From NCBI RefSeq assembly GCF_009905375.1, contig NC_133653.1, positions 65,259,414-65,323,413 of the forward strand: 64,000 nt of DNA. The letters are read 5' to 3'. This document shows, one piece after another, positions 1-13,200 of the stretch. A model generated the notes under the pieces. The model saw only the letters and a list, made by a program, of their open reading frames with translations, was not told the DNA's origin and did no database searches. This stretch comes from Apium graveolens (taxonomy: Eukaryota > Streptophyta > Magnoliopsida > Apiales > Apiaceae). The number at the start of each line of letters is the position of its first letter. Within the stretch, counting starts at the first letter, position 1. The position numbers were made by a program, and so were the translations under genes.

Positions 1-2668
1 TTTGGAGTGAAGCTGATTTAATGAAGTAAATCAGTCCCCAGAATATTTAGAAAATGTCTGAATATTATTATTTAAATAATATTCCCATAAAGAATAATCT
101 TTATAAAATAATTGAAGTAGAAGTATTAAAACTTATACTTGAAATGAATAGCAAATAATCAAAGATATACTTATACGAAAGTAATATCTTTATTTGAATA
201 ATCAAAAGTAAGTTTGATTATCGACACCTTATTCTTTAATACAATAAAGAATATTATTAAGTAATAAGCGGAGTCATAATACCTCGAATGAATACTATAA
301 ATAATATTCATAAAATAAAGGAGTCATACATCCTCAAATGAATATCCAAGTAATATTCAATAATAATATAAACTGAGTCATAAGCCCTTGAATGAATATT
401 CAAATAATATTCAAATAATAAAATAAACTGAGTCATAAGCCCTCGAATGAATACTCAAATAATATTCAAATAATAAAATAAACTTAGTCTTAAGCCCTCG
501 AATGAATACTCAAATTAATATTCAATTAAGTAAAATAAAGGTATCGAATAAACCTTATTCGATCCATAGTTTTAAAAACTATATCCATATATATATAAAT
601 ATATAAATATATATATAATATACTCGGGAACATCGACTCCCGGTTTAGAAATATGTTCACCTTTTATCCCCTATACTAAGGGTATACGCAACTACTTGCT
701 TATTTCTAGCATAGGTATTATGCAACTATAAGCATTGAAATCCACAGATAGATAACCAGATTACGAAACAGACATGCATATATACCATATCAGCATGCTC
801 CAATATATCGCAAAATTTGCTAATAACAATCATGCACTATCACAAGATAATGCATATACATATATTTACATCACAACAACAGTATAACGGGTAGAAAACT
901 TGCCTGAGCGACTGGGGGTTACGAATGGCTCGGGACGAGTCTGGTAACCTATAAACAACAAGTAAGTTGGAATTAAACCAAAGTCACTTGTAAATCTATA
1001 CTCTAACCAACTCAGACTCTAATGCTCGTTTTGCGCTTACTGATTCTCTTAAGTCACTCGAGTACCCTCGGCTCCACCATTTTTAATAATTTAACCTTTA
1101 CGAGTTTTAAGGCGATTCCTTCGCGAGTGTCTTACCAACTGCCTAACACACTTACCATAAATGTTTCATGCATTAATTAATCCTTTTTGGTCTTTAACCT
1201 ATGTTTCAAAGTAAGGCGAGGGAAATAGTTTCGTTCGCGAAATGCCGTTACTTGAAACGGTCGTTTCTCCTAAACCGTGCATCGGAATCGAACGAACTAC
1301 ATATCAAAACGAAGCTCGTAACATGAGCTATCTAATCATGGCAGTGGTCATAATCTAGCAGGGGGTTCTCGGGTCCTAATGCTATGCACAAAAACAGTCC
1401 AAAGAAAATCGGACGTTACGACGGCTATGTTTACGCGATTTCCCAATTTTAAACTACTCCAATTAACCACCAACCAACTCATAACCATCAATACAACAAA
1501 ACTTCACCTAAACCATACCACATCAGTCCATAATCTCCAAGGTTTTCAACTCAAACAACCACAATCAAGACCTATGAACTATAATCAAGCTTCAATTACC
1601 AAAAACACTTCCAAATCAAACCAAACTACTAATAATCACAATCCATGCTTCTCATTTCACAACACCAACCATTAAACTTACTAACAAATAAAGTAAAGGC
1701 TAGGGTTTGAAGTTTATACCTTCCTTGGGAGGTGTTAAGTTGCTAGGAAGCCTTAGGGAGCCTCCTACAAGCTTGATCTTTCCAAAGAAATCAAGAACAC
1801 AAAGTTAGGCTTTGAAGTTTCTAAAAGTCCGATTTAAAGAACTGTAAAAATGAGGGTCTTACCATGATTATTTGGACGAGACTTGTGAACAAGAGTTGTA
1901 GGCCATCTCAATACCTTTCCAATGAGCTATAGAACACAATATTTGAGTGAGAAATGAAGGAGATACAGCAGTTTTAGTGTTCTGGTTCTGTTTTGGCCGA
2001 GAGCATGAAGAACAATGCCTTGGTTTCTTTTTGATTTTGATGAAAAATGATTTGCTTGGCTTGGTTGGTTTGATTTTTGTGTTTGTTTTAGTAAATTACC
2101 TAGTTGCCCTTGATTTTGTGTGGTTAAAAAGCCACCACATCTCCTTCCTTCCCATGTCATGCTTGTGTCATCCTCATGATGTCATCCTCCCCTCCTTGTC
2201 CTCTTCTCATTGGTTGGGTGACATCATCCTCTCTAATCCCTTTGATTAACTTCCTAATTGTTTGCCTAATGACCGCTGATCTGTTATACGGTTCGCTTAA
2301 CTTTCGTTCTCGTTTATCGTTTGAAGGATCATACCCGGGATCTTATTACTTAGGTTCCCTTAACCTTTCTCAATACATTATATTCCTTTTTATGATCCTC
2401 TATTATAATCCTTTAATTTAAATCCTTTTTATCCTGTTACCTTATACTCAATTCTCTCCGTATCTTGTGGATTTCCGGGAAAAACCAAAGTGTTCGGAAT
2501 TGGATTCTGACGATCTTTACATACACTTATATACCATATAGAGTACTAATAAAATCTCAGAATATCCATAACAGAACCCCTACATAGTGTGGCATGAAAA
2601 GTTTTCTCGTTCAGCAAAAACACTATTCATAAGGGTTTCAAAATTTCTCAAAAATTGGGGTTATTACA
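1..2668 (-). repeat. 3' LTR of element 1, cut by window edge
   Basis: The minus-strand LTR start TGTAATAACCCC lies at 2668, directly against the polypurine tract. The sequence repeats 9877-12544 at a constant offset of 9876. The remaining ~1.67 kb of this LTR, corresponding to 8205-9876, should lie left of the window. Short ORFs seen on both strands here are identical in the two LTRs because the DNA is, and show no sign of being genes. Confidence 0.93.
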
Positions 2669-2681
2669 GTCTCCCCTCCTT
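2669..2681 (-). promoter_or_regulatory. Polypurine tract of element 1
   Basis: On the minus strand AAGGAGGGGAGAC ends directly before the LTR start. It is the plus-strand primer site of reverse transcription. The same tract borders the LTRs of elements 4 and 5. Confidence 0.85.
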
Positions 2682-2689
2682 AAAAGGAT

Positions 2690-3460
2690 TCCGTCCCGGA
2701 ATCAGATAGAAAACAAATGGGGATACTTTCTTAGCATTACACTTTCTAACTCTCGAATCAATTTTCCCACATTGTGGTTCTACCACCAAACTCTGCCTAG
2801 TTTGATAATCCTTCTCCTAAGCACTTGTTCCTTTTCACTCTATAACCCTTCCTGGTTGCTCCATATAGGTTACGTCGGGTCGCATATCTATGCGCTCATA
2901 TGCCTCTATTTATCTGGCATCTGAATTACACTTCCTTAACATTAATACGTGAAACACGTTATGACCTGCTACATGTTCGGGATTAGGGCTAGCTCATATG
3001 CTAACTTTCCAAACGTCTTAATATATCCAAGGGTCCAACAAATTGTAGACTTAGCTTTCCTTTCTTTCCGAACCTCATCAATCCTTTCCAAGGGATACCT
3101 ATAACATTACTAGGTCCCCTATTTCATACTCTTTATCCTTTCGTGTCAAATCAACATACTTATCATGTCCATCTTGGGCTACTACCAGCCGTCCTCTGAT
3201 TAGATCTATCATATCCTTGGTCCTTTGGACTACTGCGGGCCTGAGCATCTTGCGCTCTACAACTTCATCCTAACATAAGGGAGATCGACATTGTCTTCCC
3301 TCAAGGATCTCATAAGGCGACATCTCGATAATGACATATGATCTATTGTCGTAAGATAACTCAATCCGAATTAAGTGATCATTCCAAATTCTTTCAAGTC
3401 TATTGCACAGACTCTCATTATTGCTTTTAGCATTAGAGCTTCTGCTTCTCAATACCCATT
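2690..3460 (-). pseudogene. Integrase C-terminal remnant of element 1
   Basis: Minus-strand translation of 3270-3452 gives an open stretch with WNDHLIRIELSYDNRS and MSPYEILEGRQCRSPLC. This resembles the end of the plant Ty3/gypsy integrase core (usual form SPYEALYGRxCRSP). Downstream, toward 2690, the frame shifts repeatedly, but the integrase C-terminal region with its gypsy-type 'GPF/GPL..I.RR' block is recognisable near 3000-3060. Stops and shifts make it non-functional. I see no chromodomain between it and the polypurine tract. Confidence 0.75.
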
Positions 3461-6239
3461 CATTTCCAGTTCGTAATCGCTACTACCTTCCGTTCCTAAT
3501 ATTATACTGGTTATACTTTTGCTCGTTAGCGTTCTATAACCTTTTAATAACCACGTCAACCTTAGTATCACGAATGTGTTCCCATTCCGCATACTACCAC
3601 CACTTTATTACTCCTTTTTCAGTTGTTTCTATTTTCCAAAATTTGATCAATCAAATAGAAGTAAAGGAATTTGTTGAGAGATCACTATGATCATGAACAC
3701 TTGTTATATCGCATAGTTAGTACAGAAGGTGGCCAGCCTTTAGTACTTGACAAGCAATTAAACAACATGTGGTATCCTACTAGTCTTCTATCACAAAGAT
3801 AGATAGTCATTCGGCAATACCTCCCCTTCTGGAAGGGTTGTTCTTCTCAGCTTACATGAAATAAAAAGAAGAGAAAAGAGTGAACTGAAGAGAATTGTAT
3901 ATATATGTAAAAATATTGCCATAAAATATCTGGCTTGGAATCTACCTCTGAACTATAGAGGTTTGTCATAGGAGAACAAAACATATATGTATTTATATCA
4001 ACATCGAGTATTATCGCATCGCATTTCACATGCTTAAATATTTGCTATTCCGTCCATCATTCTATGGACCTATGCACTTCCTCTAGGTTATACACAATTA
4101 CCTTTGAAACTCCCTCGATGTCGAAAATCGAACCTAGGATCTCATTCTAGACATCATCGTTACTAGAATTCTATGCTTGCATCGCAACCTTCCTCGTATA
4201 ATAATACGGCTCTCTATTGATAAGAAAGAATAAATATTCAATAGGTAGATACTCTACTTAATTAGTCTATCAATGATAACTTATACACTACCACTACCCG
4301 ATTAGTGGTATTCAATCTCAACATCCATTCCAATACAACTCTCACGGTTGTAACCAGCTCATTACTCGCAGAATCATTGCTGCATTACTATGGTCCACCA
4401 CTGACCTACTGTAGTCATTCATTTTCCATGAAGTCTTAATAGCTAACCATACGGAGTCTATCCATGTCGTATCAAATCATTCTAAGGAGGTAACATAATC
4501 ACCACTCCTGATTCATGAAGAACACTCCTGATCTTGACATACATACATGACATGAAGCAAATAAAAGTGCAGAAGAGTTTCAATCGAAGCAACGATAGCA
4601 GGTTAATACCATTCTTAATCATACGCCCTAAATAGAAGAATAAACTCAAGGGTGCATCTAGTCCTTTTTGAAACATGGTTCTGGCTTATCTCAAGATAGG
4701 ACCTTATATGATAGATAGCCCGTTCATGGTGATTACACGAATTAAACCTTTACCAACTACTATTACGGTTGGGTATTGCACAGTCATCAGGAGGAATGTC
4801 AATCTTCCAAACCATAATACAACCTTCACAGTTTTAACCATCATCACTGTATTCTTTTGGCACAAGCGCCTATAATTATCCTCTTACCTTTAAAGTGTCG
4901 GCCACCTCTTTGGCCTTTCCTGATAGTAAAATTTCCTTACAGTCAATGTCACTTTAACCATCTCCAAATAAATTTTCTACCTTATTTCAATCACAGCTTA
5001 TGTGAAAATGCTTTCCTTAAAATCTGATGAGTAAAAAAAAAATCACCATTTTTCCATAAGTTATTGCCTCAGTCTTTAGAGGTTAATCACTGTCATGACT
5101 GACTCTCAATCATAATTAGAACATCTTTTATCTTAAGTCCTAATTGCCCTGAATAATTTCGACCATTACTGGTTCGATCCATACTTTCTCGTGGTTTAAC
5201 ACATGCCCCACTTGGCAACATTATAATTACGTCATATTTCCTTTATCAACATTTCTATTCTTGAAAATTTTGAATATTACCTTTCTCCTTGTAAAACCTC
5301 TAAAGTTATCCTTCAATCGTTCCTCCTGTATTCCCTAGATACAGGGCATATTAAAATACCATTTACTATTACTAGAACCATTGTCTATATACTTCTGAAA
5401 AATTTCTCCACTGATTCTTAAAGGTTGTTGCTACATTAACCCTTTCCAAATCATACTGTCAAAACTCATACTGTCCCTATTAAGGGTGAAATTCCAACCT
5501 TTATGCATTCCCCTAGGATTCATTTTAAGTTACCGATGTTCTATCCTTAATTCCACCTTTAAAAGGTACCTGCATCCTTCCATGGATAAATCAAGTCATA
5601 TATCCCTGATAAGGGTGTCTTATTCAATCATTCCCACCTCGATAGTCTATACCTAACTTCATAATAGCATCCTTATTCAAATTGAGGTCAATCCATATGG
5701 CCTCCAAAAGATAACAATGGTCATCCACTTTTCTTTCTTGATTTGGTAATGATAACATGGATGTTCTGGAAGATATTGGTCATGTTCAACATGAACTTCT
5801 TCTTAATAATTCCTTATTTACTTTTGTTGTTTATCTCAACAGTCATCTCAATATTGGGATATCTTTCATATCTGGCGTCTCCCTTTCTGGGTATCATGCC
5901 ACCGGTCTTACACTTTACCTTCTTGAAGGTCACTTCCTTCACCCAATTTTCTTAATTTCTTACTTTCTTGTCTCCTCAGTCTATCCGCGTCTCATTATTT
6001 ATCCTTCGAATTATCTCAAGGTTTCCTCGAATCTTCCCAACTTACAGGGGATAAAATATATGTATCTCTTATACCTTCAACCATCAATTTAACTCATGGT
6101 GAATCACTCTCATCCGGACGATTACCTACTTTTCTATTTCTATTTCTACGAGTCTTTAGGGTTTCCTCATACCCAACTCCCTTATCATTCCTCAAACTCT
6201 CTTGCCTTTATATTCCTTTCTCTTATCGTTATTTCATGA
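3461..6239 (-). pseudogene. Decayed pol-like internal region of element 1
   Basis: No long frame survives. Around 4880-5050 the minus strand matches, base by base, element 4's relic of the RNase H end (AGGCCAAAGAGGTGGCCGAC, as in GKAxxVADAL). Thus a heavily decayed RNase H remains at its normal place after gag. I could not find a reverse transcriptase active-site motif. Most plus-strand ORFs in this stretch are antisense to this remnant. Confidence 0.6.
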
Positions 6240-6935
6240 ACCAACACAACATAAGCATTGATTTCAAACATCCCGTCATTCTGGATTCGTGTCTTCAGAA
6301 CGAATCTTGATAACTTTTACAACTTAGATTCATAATTCATCATACTCGTCTGCCTTTGTTCTGGCTCTTAGGCTTTTACACTATCTCCATAACCTTGGGA
6401 AGTACTTTCCTGAAAACAATTGACTGAACTTAAATCAGTTTATTATAATCTCTTGCTCCGTGCCTTCCTTGGCCTTTCACCAGCGGGTGGTCTCTCTCTT
6501 AGGAGGGTAAGTGACAAAACAGTCTTTTGTGGTTCGTCAATCATTTAGAATCTCAAATGATTCATCTATTTCCTTTAGCCAGGCTCTTGCCTCGACTGGG
6601 TCAGCTTGTTCTTTGGAACTCTGAGAGCTTAGCGACTTAAAGGTCATGAAAGAATTTCCCACCGCACTGTCTCCTCAGGGTGGTGGTTGGGGATAATAGT
6701 CTAAGTTCTCTTTAGACAGGTCCATGAATTGCCGTATAGGGGTACCATCTCGGGTCTCCTGTCTTTACTCGACTTTTGTTTCCTCAGTCTAAATATTTCT
6801 TCCTACTCCCCATAATTGGGGTCATCTTACATAATTTAAATCCTCATTTTCCACTTCATCATGTTATGGGTTCCTTTTGTCTTGGTGGCAACCTCCCTGA
6901 CTATCACGTTCAGGGTTTGCTCTAACTCTTATTCC
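6240..6935 (-). pseudogene. Gag remnant of element 1
   Basis: On the minus strand near 6530-6690 the translation contains ADPVEARAWLKEIDESFEIL, matching the start of the Retrotrans_gag domain of plant Ty3/gypsy elements. Further on come pieces resembling the rest of that domain (FSGKYFPR, FEINAYVVLV). The frame is broken by stops and by a shift after FEILND. The same shift (AATGATTGA context) occurs in element 3, so it was inherited from a common defective source. Confidence 0.75.
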
Positions 6936-7764
6936 TCAAACTAGCTTTCATCTAAGATTTCATCTTTAAGCTCTTAAACCTTTGGAACCCAAATTCTATA
7001 GGAATACCTCATTATTCCCTTATCATCTCTCTCGGTATTAATCTCATACCTATTTGTTGGCTCTCTGCCTTCATTCATCACTTTTACTGGCACAATATGT
7101 TCTTTTCCAATACTTCGGGCTGTATTGCTATCTCAAACAGCTTTTCGGTACCGGCTCCGGTTACCTTCACTACTATTTCCATTTTCTCAAAATCTCTTAT
7201 AAACTCTCCAAAAGACATTATCATCTTGAGTCTCTCCTTTTTACTAAGGGCATCAGCCACCATATTGGCTTTCCCCGAATGATAAAGAATCTCCCAATCA
7301 TAATTCTTGATTAGCTCTAACCGCCTCCTCTGGCGTATGTTGAGCTCTTTCTACGTAAGAATGTACTAGAGCTCCTATGGTTTGTGAATCTCACACTTCT
7401 CTCCATACAAGTAGTGCCTCAAATCTTTAGGGCAAAACTATTGCCACGAGCCCAAGCTCATGGGTGGGGATATTGAATTTTAAATTCCCTTAATTGTCTT
7501 GACGCAGACGCGATTATCTTGCTGTGCTATATAAGAAGCACCCTAATTCCTTATGCGAAGCATCACTTACAAATCACAAAATCTCATTTTCCATCCGGCA
7601 ACGCCAACATAGGGAACGTCACCAACCTTTGCTTCGGTTCTTAAAAGTTGTTCGCGTATTTCTTTGTCCATTCGAACTTCTCAGTCTTACGAGTAAGCCG
7701 CGTTAAAGGGGCTACTATCTTTACAAACTTGAACGAACCTCTGGTAGTGACCGGCCAATCCTAC
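6936..7764 (-). pseudogene. RT-thumb / RNase H / tether segment placed in front of gag (element 1)
   Basis: Minus-strand reading starts with GLAGHYRRFV (end of the gypsy RT domain), passes an RNase H N-terminal block at about 7541-7575, then a HPGKANMVADAL-type tether near 7250-7300, and ends with an RIWVPKV-type block near 6950-6980. In gypsy elements these parts follow gag and RT; here they precede gag. The left junction (ACTACCAGAG followed by GTAGGATTGG) is identical in element 3. A second, far more decayed RNase H lies at the expected position near 4880-5050, so this piece is an added copy. The reading frame has several breaks. Confidence 0.75.
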
Positions 7765-8050
7765 CTCTGGTAGTCGACCCAACCAGGGTCATCAATTCAT
7801 CAGTGGTCCTTTATCCAATCTCGTCAGGATCCTCCATGGGATCCTCCTCAGCAACTATCCCTTCTAGGACAACATCCTCAACCGCTACATCCTCAATATC
7901 AACATCATCCGGTCCTGCGTTAGGACGCTCTATTGGATCCACAATCTGATCTCCAATTAGTAATAAAACATCATCGCGTTGATGTTCCTCAACTTCAGGG
8001 TTCGGAGTCCCGCTACCATATACTATAACGAACTACGCTTCTATCGCTAC
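7765..8050 (-). pseudogene. 5' remnant of the pre-gag ORF (element 1)
   Basis: The minus strand aligns with the start of the pre-gag ORF of elements 2 and 4 (same acidic stretch, including an IVAEEDPMEDPDE-type block). It ends abruptly at ACTACCAGAG, where the RNase H-bearing segment begins. An in-frame stop after the DEIG block already interrupts it. Confidence 0.65.
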
Positions 8051-8188
8051 ATTTATAAGGGTTCCCATAAGGGTTTTAACTGTTAGTACTACGTTAGGTA
8101 GTCCGACTATGAACTTGGCAAGAGTTCTTATTATCTTAGTGAACTTATTATCTTAACGTCCCATCATCTCTGAGGTTTATAACGCTTA

Positions 8189-8200
8189 GCTCTGATACCA
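8189..8200 (-). promoter_or_regulatory. Primer binding site of element 1 (initiator tRNA-Met)
   Basis: Minus strand TGGTATCAGAGC, complementary to the 3' end of plant initiator tRNA-Met, four bases inside the 5' LTR. It fixes the direction of the element. Confidence 0.92.
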
Positions 8201-8204
8201 TTTC

Positions 8205-11200
8205 TGTAACACCCCCAAATCCGGGGTCGGGGATCCGGGTTGTCACGAGTTCCATTTCCCTTAATAACACCCAATCTTAACAATTACTCAACTACTCTGT
8301 ACTGTGACCCCACAATAAACACACACACCACACGTTATAGTCTCAGAGATGAACATCCAAAAATAACCACAAGTCATTTTATTCCACAATTATCTGCCAA
8401 TACACCTTAAAAGGTTTTCTGAATAAATTTACATTTCTTTGCCATTATTACAATTCATAAATATACATAATCTGGTACATTAGAAGTTGAAAGCCTAGCC
8501 TATTGGTAGCTCCTACCTCAGCTACGGCGGCATCAATGCTTCTATAAAACTGCGGAACGTCTCCTAATCGCTTGCGAATCGGGAGCTTGGTCCTGTTCAT
8601 CCTTTCTATCTGATGTTGTGTGATGAAAGAAGAAAGCAAGGGTGAGCAGCAAGCCCACCAAAATAATATGTATAATGATTAACAATATATGAGCCTTCTC
8701 ATAGTACTCATGAAAGTCTTGGTCAAAAGAAATGAACCAAGTTGATATCTTAATGCGATGAAGTCGCAAAATATTCAGTATATATATATACATATATACT
8801 TTTCAAAATATTGGAAGTCCTCTTCCATGCATAATATACACAAAGTCCCAGTGTATAACTGTATAAAATAAAAAAAAATATCGTTGCAAGGTGATCTCAT
8901 ATATCTAACCTTGTCTCAACGTTTTTCTGAAAATCTTTGTCATTCATAAGACAATTATTAATTAGATATAAGTTTAAAAGATGAAGTTACAAGATACCCC
9001 AATATACTTATATCTTTCCCAAATACTACTTGAACTACCACCGTTCAAGTTATAATTAGCTTCAAAAGTTCATCACATAGATGAGACTATAAGGCAAGGT
9101 TTGAATAGATTAAATCTTTAAAATATTATCAAAATAAAATGAAGTTACGAGATACTTCATTTGATGTAAACATCATTTTGAAAACTTGACCCTGCCAACA
9201 CTCAACAATCGCCCAACCGTAGCCTTTCTATCGAAGTGCTCTGGGTAGTGTTACAGAAATTATCCAATTGGATGATGAACTCATTACGGGAGTTTGCCGC
9301 GCCAGGAAGACCACTTACGATGATCAGTCATAGTAGTACAACCCCACCATTTTCTACATGTAGAGGAGAACCTGTCGGATTTACTTGTCAACCGAACACT
9401 GAACTCCTAAGGAATGGACCGCCTTAGCGGAACTTCCAGGCCATTTGGGCCAATATAATAAGGCTGGGCCGGCGCTACTCGGCCACTTACGCCACTCCTA
9501 GTTCAGATGAAATCCATGACTCTGAAACGTAAAGCTTGTCCCCACTTTCCCCAAGTAGAAACTTGTTGATACGGCTCCACCAAGAAGTCGTATCTATTTG
9601 GAAAGGAGAACTCACCGATATTTCCCAGGCGATGCCTGTTAATGGATTAACTTGTTCCAAGAATTTTACTTCCCGAGTGTTGGGTAAGTAATCAATTCAT
9701 TTATCAAAACAGCAACCTTGTTGCGAATATAAAACACACCATAGAGCCGGATCCCTCAGGTTTTGAGCGAGTATTTAAATCCCCTTTGAAAGGAGGATCT
9801 TAAAAAAATGAGTTTTGGGATCCGCTCTAACTTTTAAAAAATCATTTTGAAGACTCGCAAAACATTTTTAAGAATGTTTGGAGTGAAGCTGATTTAATGA
9901 AGTAAATCAGTCCCCAGAATATTTAGAAAATGTCTGAATATTATTATTTAAATAATATTCCCATAAAGAATAATCTTTATAAAATAATTGAAGTAGAAGT
10001 ATTAAAACTTATACTTGAAATGAATAGCAAATAATCAAAGATATACTTATACGAAAGTAATATCTTTATTTGAATAATCAAAAGTAAGTTTGATTATCGA
10101 CACCTTATTCTTTAATACAATAAAGAATATTATTAAGTAATAAGCGGAGTCATAATACCTCGAATGAATACTATAAATAATATTCATAAAATAAAGGAGT
10201 CATACATCCTCAAATGAATATCCAAGTAATATTCAATAATAATATAAACTGAGTCATAAGCCCTTGAATGAATATTCAAATAATATTCAAATAATAAAAT
10301 AAACTGAGTCATAAGCCCTCGAATGAATACTCAAATAATATTCAAATAATAAAATAAACTTAGTCTTAAGCCCTCGAATGAATACTCAAATTAATATTCA
10401 ATTAAGTAAAATAAAGGTATCGAATAAACCTTATTCGATCCATAGTTTTAAAAACTATATCCATATATATATAAATATATAAATATATATATAATATACT
10501 CGGGAACATCGACTCCCGGTTTAGAAATATGTTCACCTTTTATCCCCTATACTAAGGGTATACGCAACTACTTGCTTATTTCTAGCATAGGTATTATGCA
10601 ACTATAAGCATTGAAATCCACAGATAGATAACCAGATTACGAAACAGACATGCATATATACCATATCAGCATGCTCCAATATATCGCAAAATTTGCTAAT
10701 AACAATCATGCACTATCACAAGATAATGCATATACATATATTTACATCACAACAACAGTATAACGGGTAGAAAACTTGCCTGAGCGACTGGGGGTTACGA
10801 ATGGCTCGGGACGAGTCTGGTAACCTATAAACAACAAGTAAGTTGGAATTAAACCAAAGTCACTTGTAAATCTATACTCTAACCAACTCAGACTCTAATG
10901 CTCGTTTTGCGCTTACTGATTCTCTTAAGTCACTCGAGTACCCTCGGCTCCACCATTTTTAATAATTTAACCTTTACGAGTTTTAAGGCGATTCCTTCGC
11001 GAGTGTCTTACCAACTGCCTAACACACTTACCATAAATGTTTCATGCATTAATTAATCCTTTTTGGTCTTTAACCTATGTTTCAAAGTAAGGCGAGGGAA
11101 AAAGTTTCGTTCGCGAAATGCCGTTACTTGAAACGGTCGTTTCTCCTAAACCGTGCATCGGAATCGAACGAACTACATATCAAAACGAAGCTCGTAACAT

Positions 11201-12544
11201 GAGCTATCTAATCATGGCAGTGGTCATAATCTAGCAGGGGGTTCTCGGGTCCTAATGCTATGCACAAAAACAGTCCAAAGAAAATCGGACGTTACGACGG
11301 CTATGTTTACGCGATTTCCCAATTTTAAACTACTCCAATTAACCACCAACCAACTCATAACCATCAATACAACAAAACTTCACCTAAACCATACCACATC
11401 AGTCCATAATCTCCAAGGTTTTCAACTCAAACAACCACAATCAAGACCTATGAACTATAATCAAGCTTCAATTACCAAAAATACTTCCAAATCAAACCAA
11501 ACTACTAATAATCACAATCCATGCTTCTCATTTCACAACACCAACCATTAAACTTACTAACAAATAAAGTAAAGGCTAGGGTTTGAAGTTTATACCTTCC
11601 TTGGGAGGTGTTAAGTTGCTAGGAAGCCTTAGGGAGCCTCCTACAAGCTTGATCTTTCCAAAGAAATCAAGAACACAAAGTTAGGCTTTGAAGTTTCTAA
11701 AAGTCCGATTTAAAGAACTGTAAAAATGAGGGTCTTACCATGATTATTTGGACGAGACTTGTGAACAAGAGTTGTAGGCCATCTCAATACCTTTCCAATG
11801 AGCTATAGAACACAATATTTGAGTGAGAAATGAAGGAGATACAGCAGTTTTAGTGTTCTGGTTCTGTTTTGGCCGAGAGCATGAAGAACAATGCCTTGGT
11901 TTCTTTTTGATTTTGATGAAAAATGATTTGCTTGGCTTGGTTGGTTTGATTTTTGTGTTTGTTTTAGTAAATTACCTAGTTGCCCTTGATTTTGTGTGGT
12001 TAAAAAGCCACCACATCTCCTTCCTTCCCATGTCATGCTTGTGTCATCCTCATGATGTCATCCTCCCCTCCTTGTCCTCTTCTCATTGGTTGGGTGACAT
12101 CATCCTCTCTAATCCCTTTGATTAACTTCCTAATTGTTTGCCTAATGACCGCTGATCTGTTATACGGTTCGCTTAACTTTCGTTCTCGTTTATCGTTTGA
12201 AGGATCATACCCGGGATCTTATTACTTAGGTTCCCTTAACCTTTCTCAATACATTATATTCCTTTTTATGATCCTCTATTATAATCCTTTAATTTAAATC
12301 CTTTTTATCCTGTTACCTTATACTCAATTCTCTCCGTATCTTGTGGATTTCCGGGAAAAACCAAAGTGTTCGGAATTGGATTCTGACGATCTTTACATAC
12401 ACTTATATACCATATAGAGTACTAATAAAATCTCAGAATATCCATAACAGAACCCCTACATAGTGTGGCATGAAAAGTTTTCTCGTTCAGCAAAAACACT
12501 ATTCATAAGGGTTTCAAAATTTCTCAAAAATTGGGGTTATTACA
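8205..12544 (-). repeat. 5' LTR of element 1 (4340 bp, A-type)
   Basis: The LTR runs on the minus strand from TGTAATAACCCC at 12544 to GGGTGTTACA at 8205. A poly(A) signal AATAAA (minus) lies at 8378-8383. TATA-rich DNA near 8780-8800 is a candidate promoter. The block at about 9186-9690 is the A-type module shared with the solo LTR and element 4. About 10145-10410 holds degenerate copies of the 55-bp LTR minisatellite. Confidence 0.93.
8448..8600 (-). CDS. Small conserved ORF near LTR 3' end (element 1 copy)
   Basis: 50 codons from the ATG that is conserved across LTR copies. The product has a basic start (TKLPIRKRLG), a VAEVGATNRLGFQLL middle and no motif I recognise. It lies between the TATA-like run and the AATAAA signal, so it should be in the R region, near the 5' end of element RNA. 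Homologous frames are open in all six LTR copies that contain the region. Amino-acid differences among copies are frequent, so selection on the protein is unproven and it may be an upstream ORF or chance. Confidence 0.3.
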   Translation of the reverse strand: MNRTKLPIRKRLGDVPQFYRSIDAAVAEVGATNRLGFQLLMYQIMYIYEL

Positions 12545-13069
12545 TAAATAAATTAATCTTTGCATATATAATTTATTTTCTTAATTAAATTATATGACTC
12601 AATTAATTAATAGAGAATTAATATTAATCTTGAGCAGCAACCATTCTTCTGAATATCTTCTGAAAATCACTGAAAATTATGAATCAATTCCACCACTTCA
12701 ATGTTGACACTCGATGTACTGTCTGGTTCATGAGTGACTAACTTCCATGACGTTTCTTCATATCTTGACTTTGACAACTTGATTTTCTTCAGATTAAATC
12801 CTTGTAATTATCTGATACCCTGACGAGATCTTTGTCACTTGATTAAATCCACAATCTTGATTTATATCACTGAGGCATGATCAATTTCTTGAACTTCTTC
12901 CAGTGAATTAATTCCTCAAGTCTATAGATGAACCTTGTTTCTGAATCCTTTGACAGATATTACTTTGCGAGATCTCTTCGACGGTAGATCCACTATTTAC
13001 TTATTACATTCTTATTTGAGTTGAGTTAAATCCTCGAATATACAAATAGGCTATGACATATGCCTTACA
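12545..13069 (-). repeat. 5' part of an LTR from another retroelement, split by element 1
   Basis: On the minus strand this starts TGTAAGGCATATGTC at 13069, exactly where the sequence stops matching the internal region of element 4 (shared up to GGGATAGAAGC). It ends at the insertion point of element 1. The TG start and the sharp edge inside element 2 fit an LTR inserted there. The family is not determined; a Ty1/copia LTR is a guess. No coding sequence is seen. Confidence 0.6.
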
Positions 13070-13200
13070 GCTTCTATCCCTAATGTACTACCACATATAA
13101 TCATCTAGTCATTAAAAACTAATCATTCATAACTTAGGCTAATCCTCCAAAAGCGGTGCTGCATGAAATCCTTGTCAGATTGGTCAGACTCTGCACACTA

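Larger units (their letters stand above)
1..12544 (-). mobile_element. Element 1: long-LTR Ty3/gypsy-type retrotransposon, recent insertion, defective inside
   Basis: Read on the minus strand the order is 5' LTR (12544-8205), primer site, pre-gag remnant, inserted RT-thumb/RNase H piece, gag remnant, decayed pol, integrase remnant, polypurine tract, 3' LTR (2668 to beyond position 1). The visible 2668 bases of the 3' LTR align without gaps to 9877-12544 and I noticed only two substitutions (near 1227 and 1604), so insertion is very recent. No internal reading frame is intact. The element must therefore have moved using proteins made elsewhere. Ty3/gypsy assignment rests on the gag, RNase H and integrase remnants. 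The right end sits in an LTR fragment of another element (12545-13069). The left end and target duplication lie outside the window. Confidence 0.9.

Noticed and set aside
1379..2249. ORFs of 77-100 codons repeated identically at 11255-12125
   Set aside because: They repeat only because they lie in the two LTRs of element 1. Frames on both strands overlap and no relative in the other LTRs keeps them open.
8189..8200. tRNA-like match
   Set aside because: Only 12-13 bases complementary to the tRNA-Met end, at the LTR border. It is a primer site, not a tRNA gene.
8542..8793. 83-codon ORF with a hydrophobic LVGLLLTLAFFF stretch, also at 41829-42059
   Set aside because: Overlaps the conserved R-region ORF in another frame; not kept as an ATG-started frame in all copies. 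The hydrophobic run comes from T-rich DNA.
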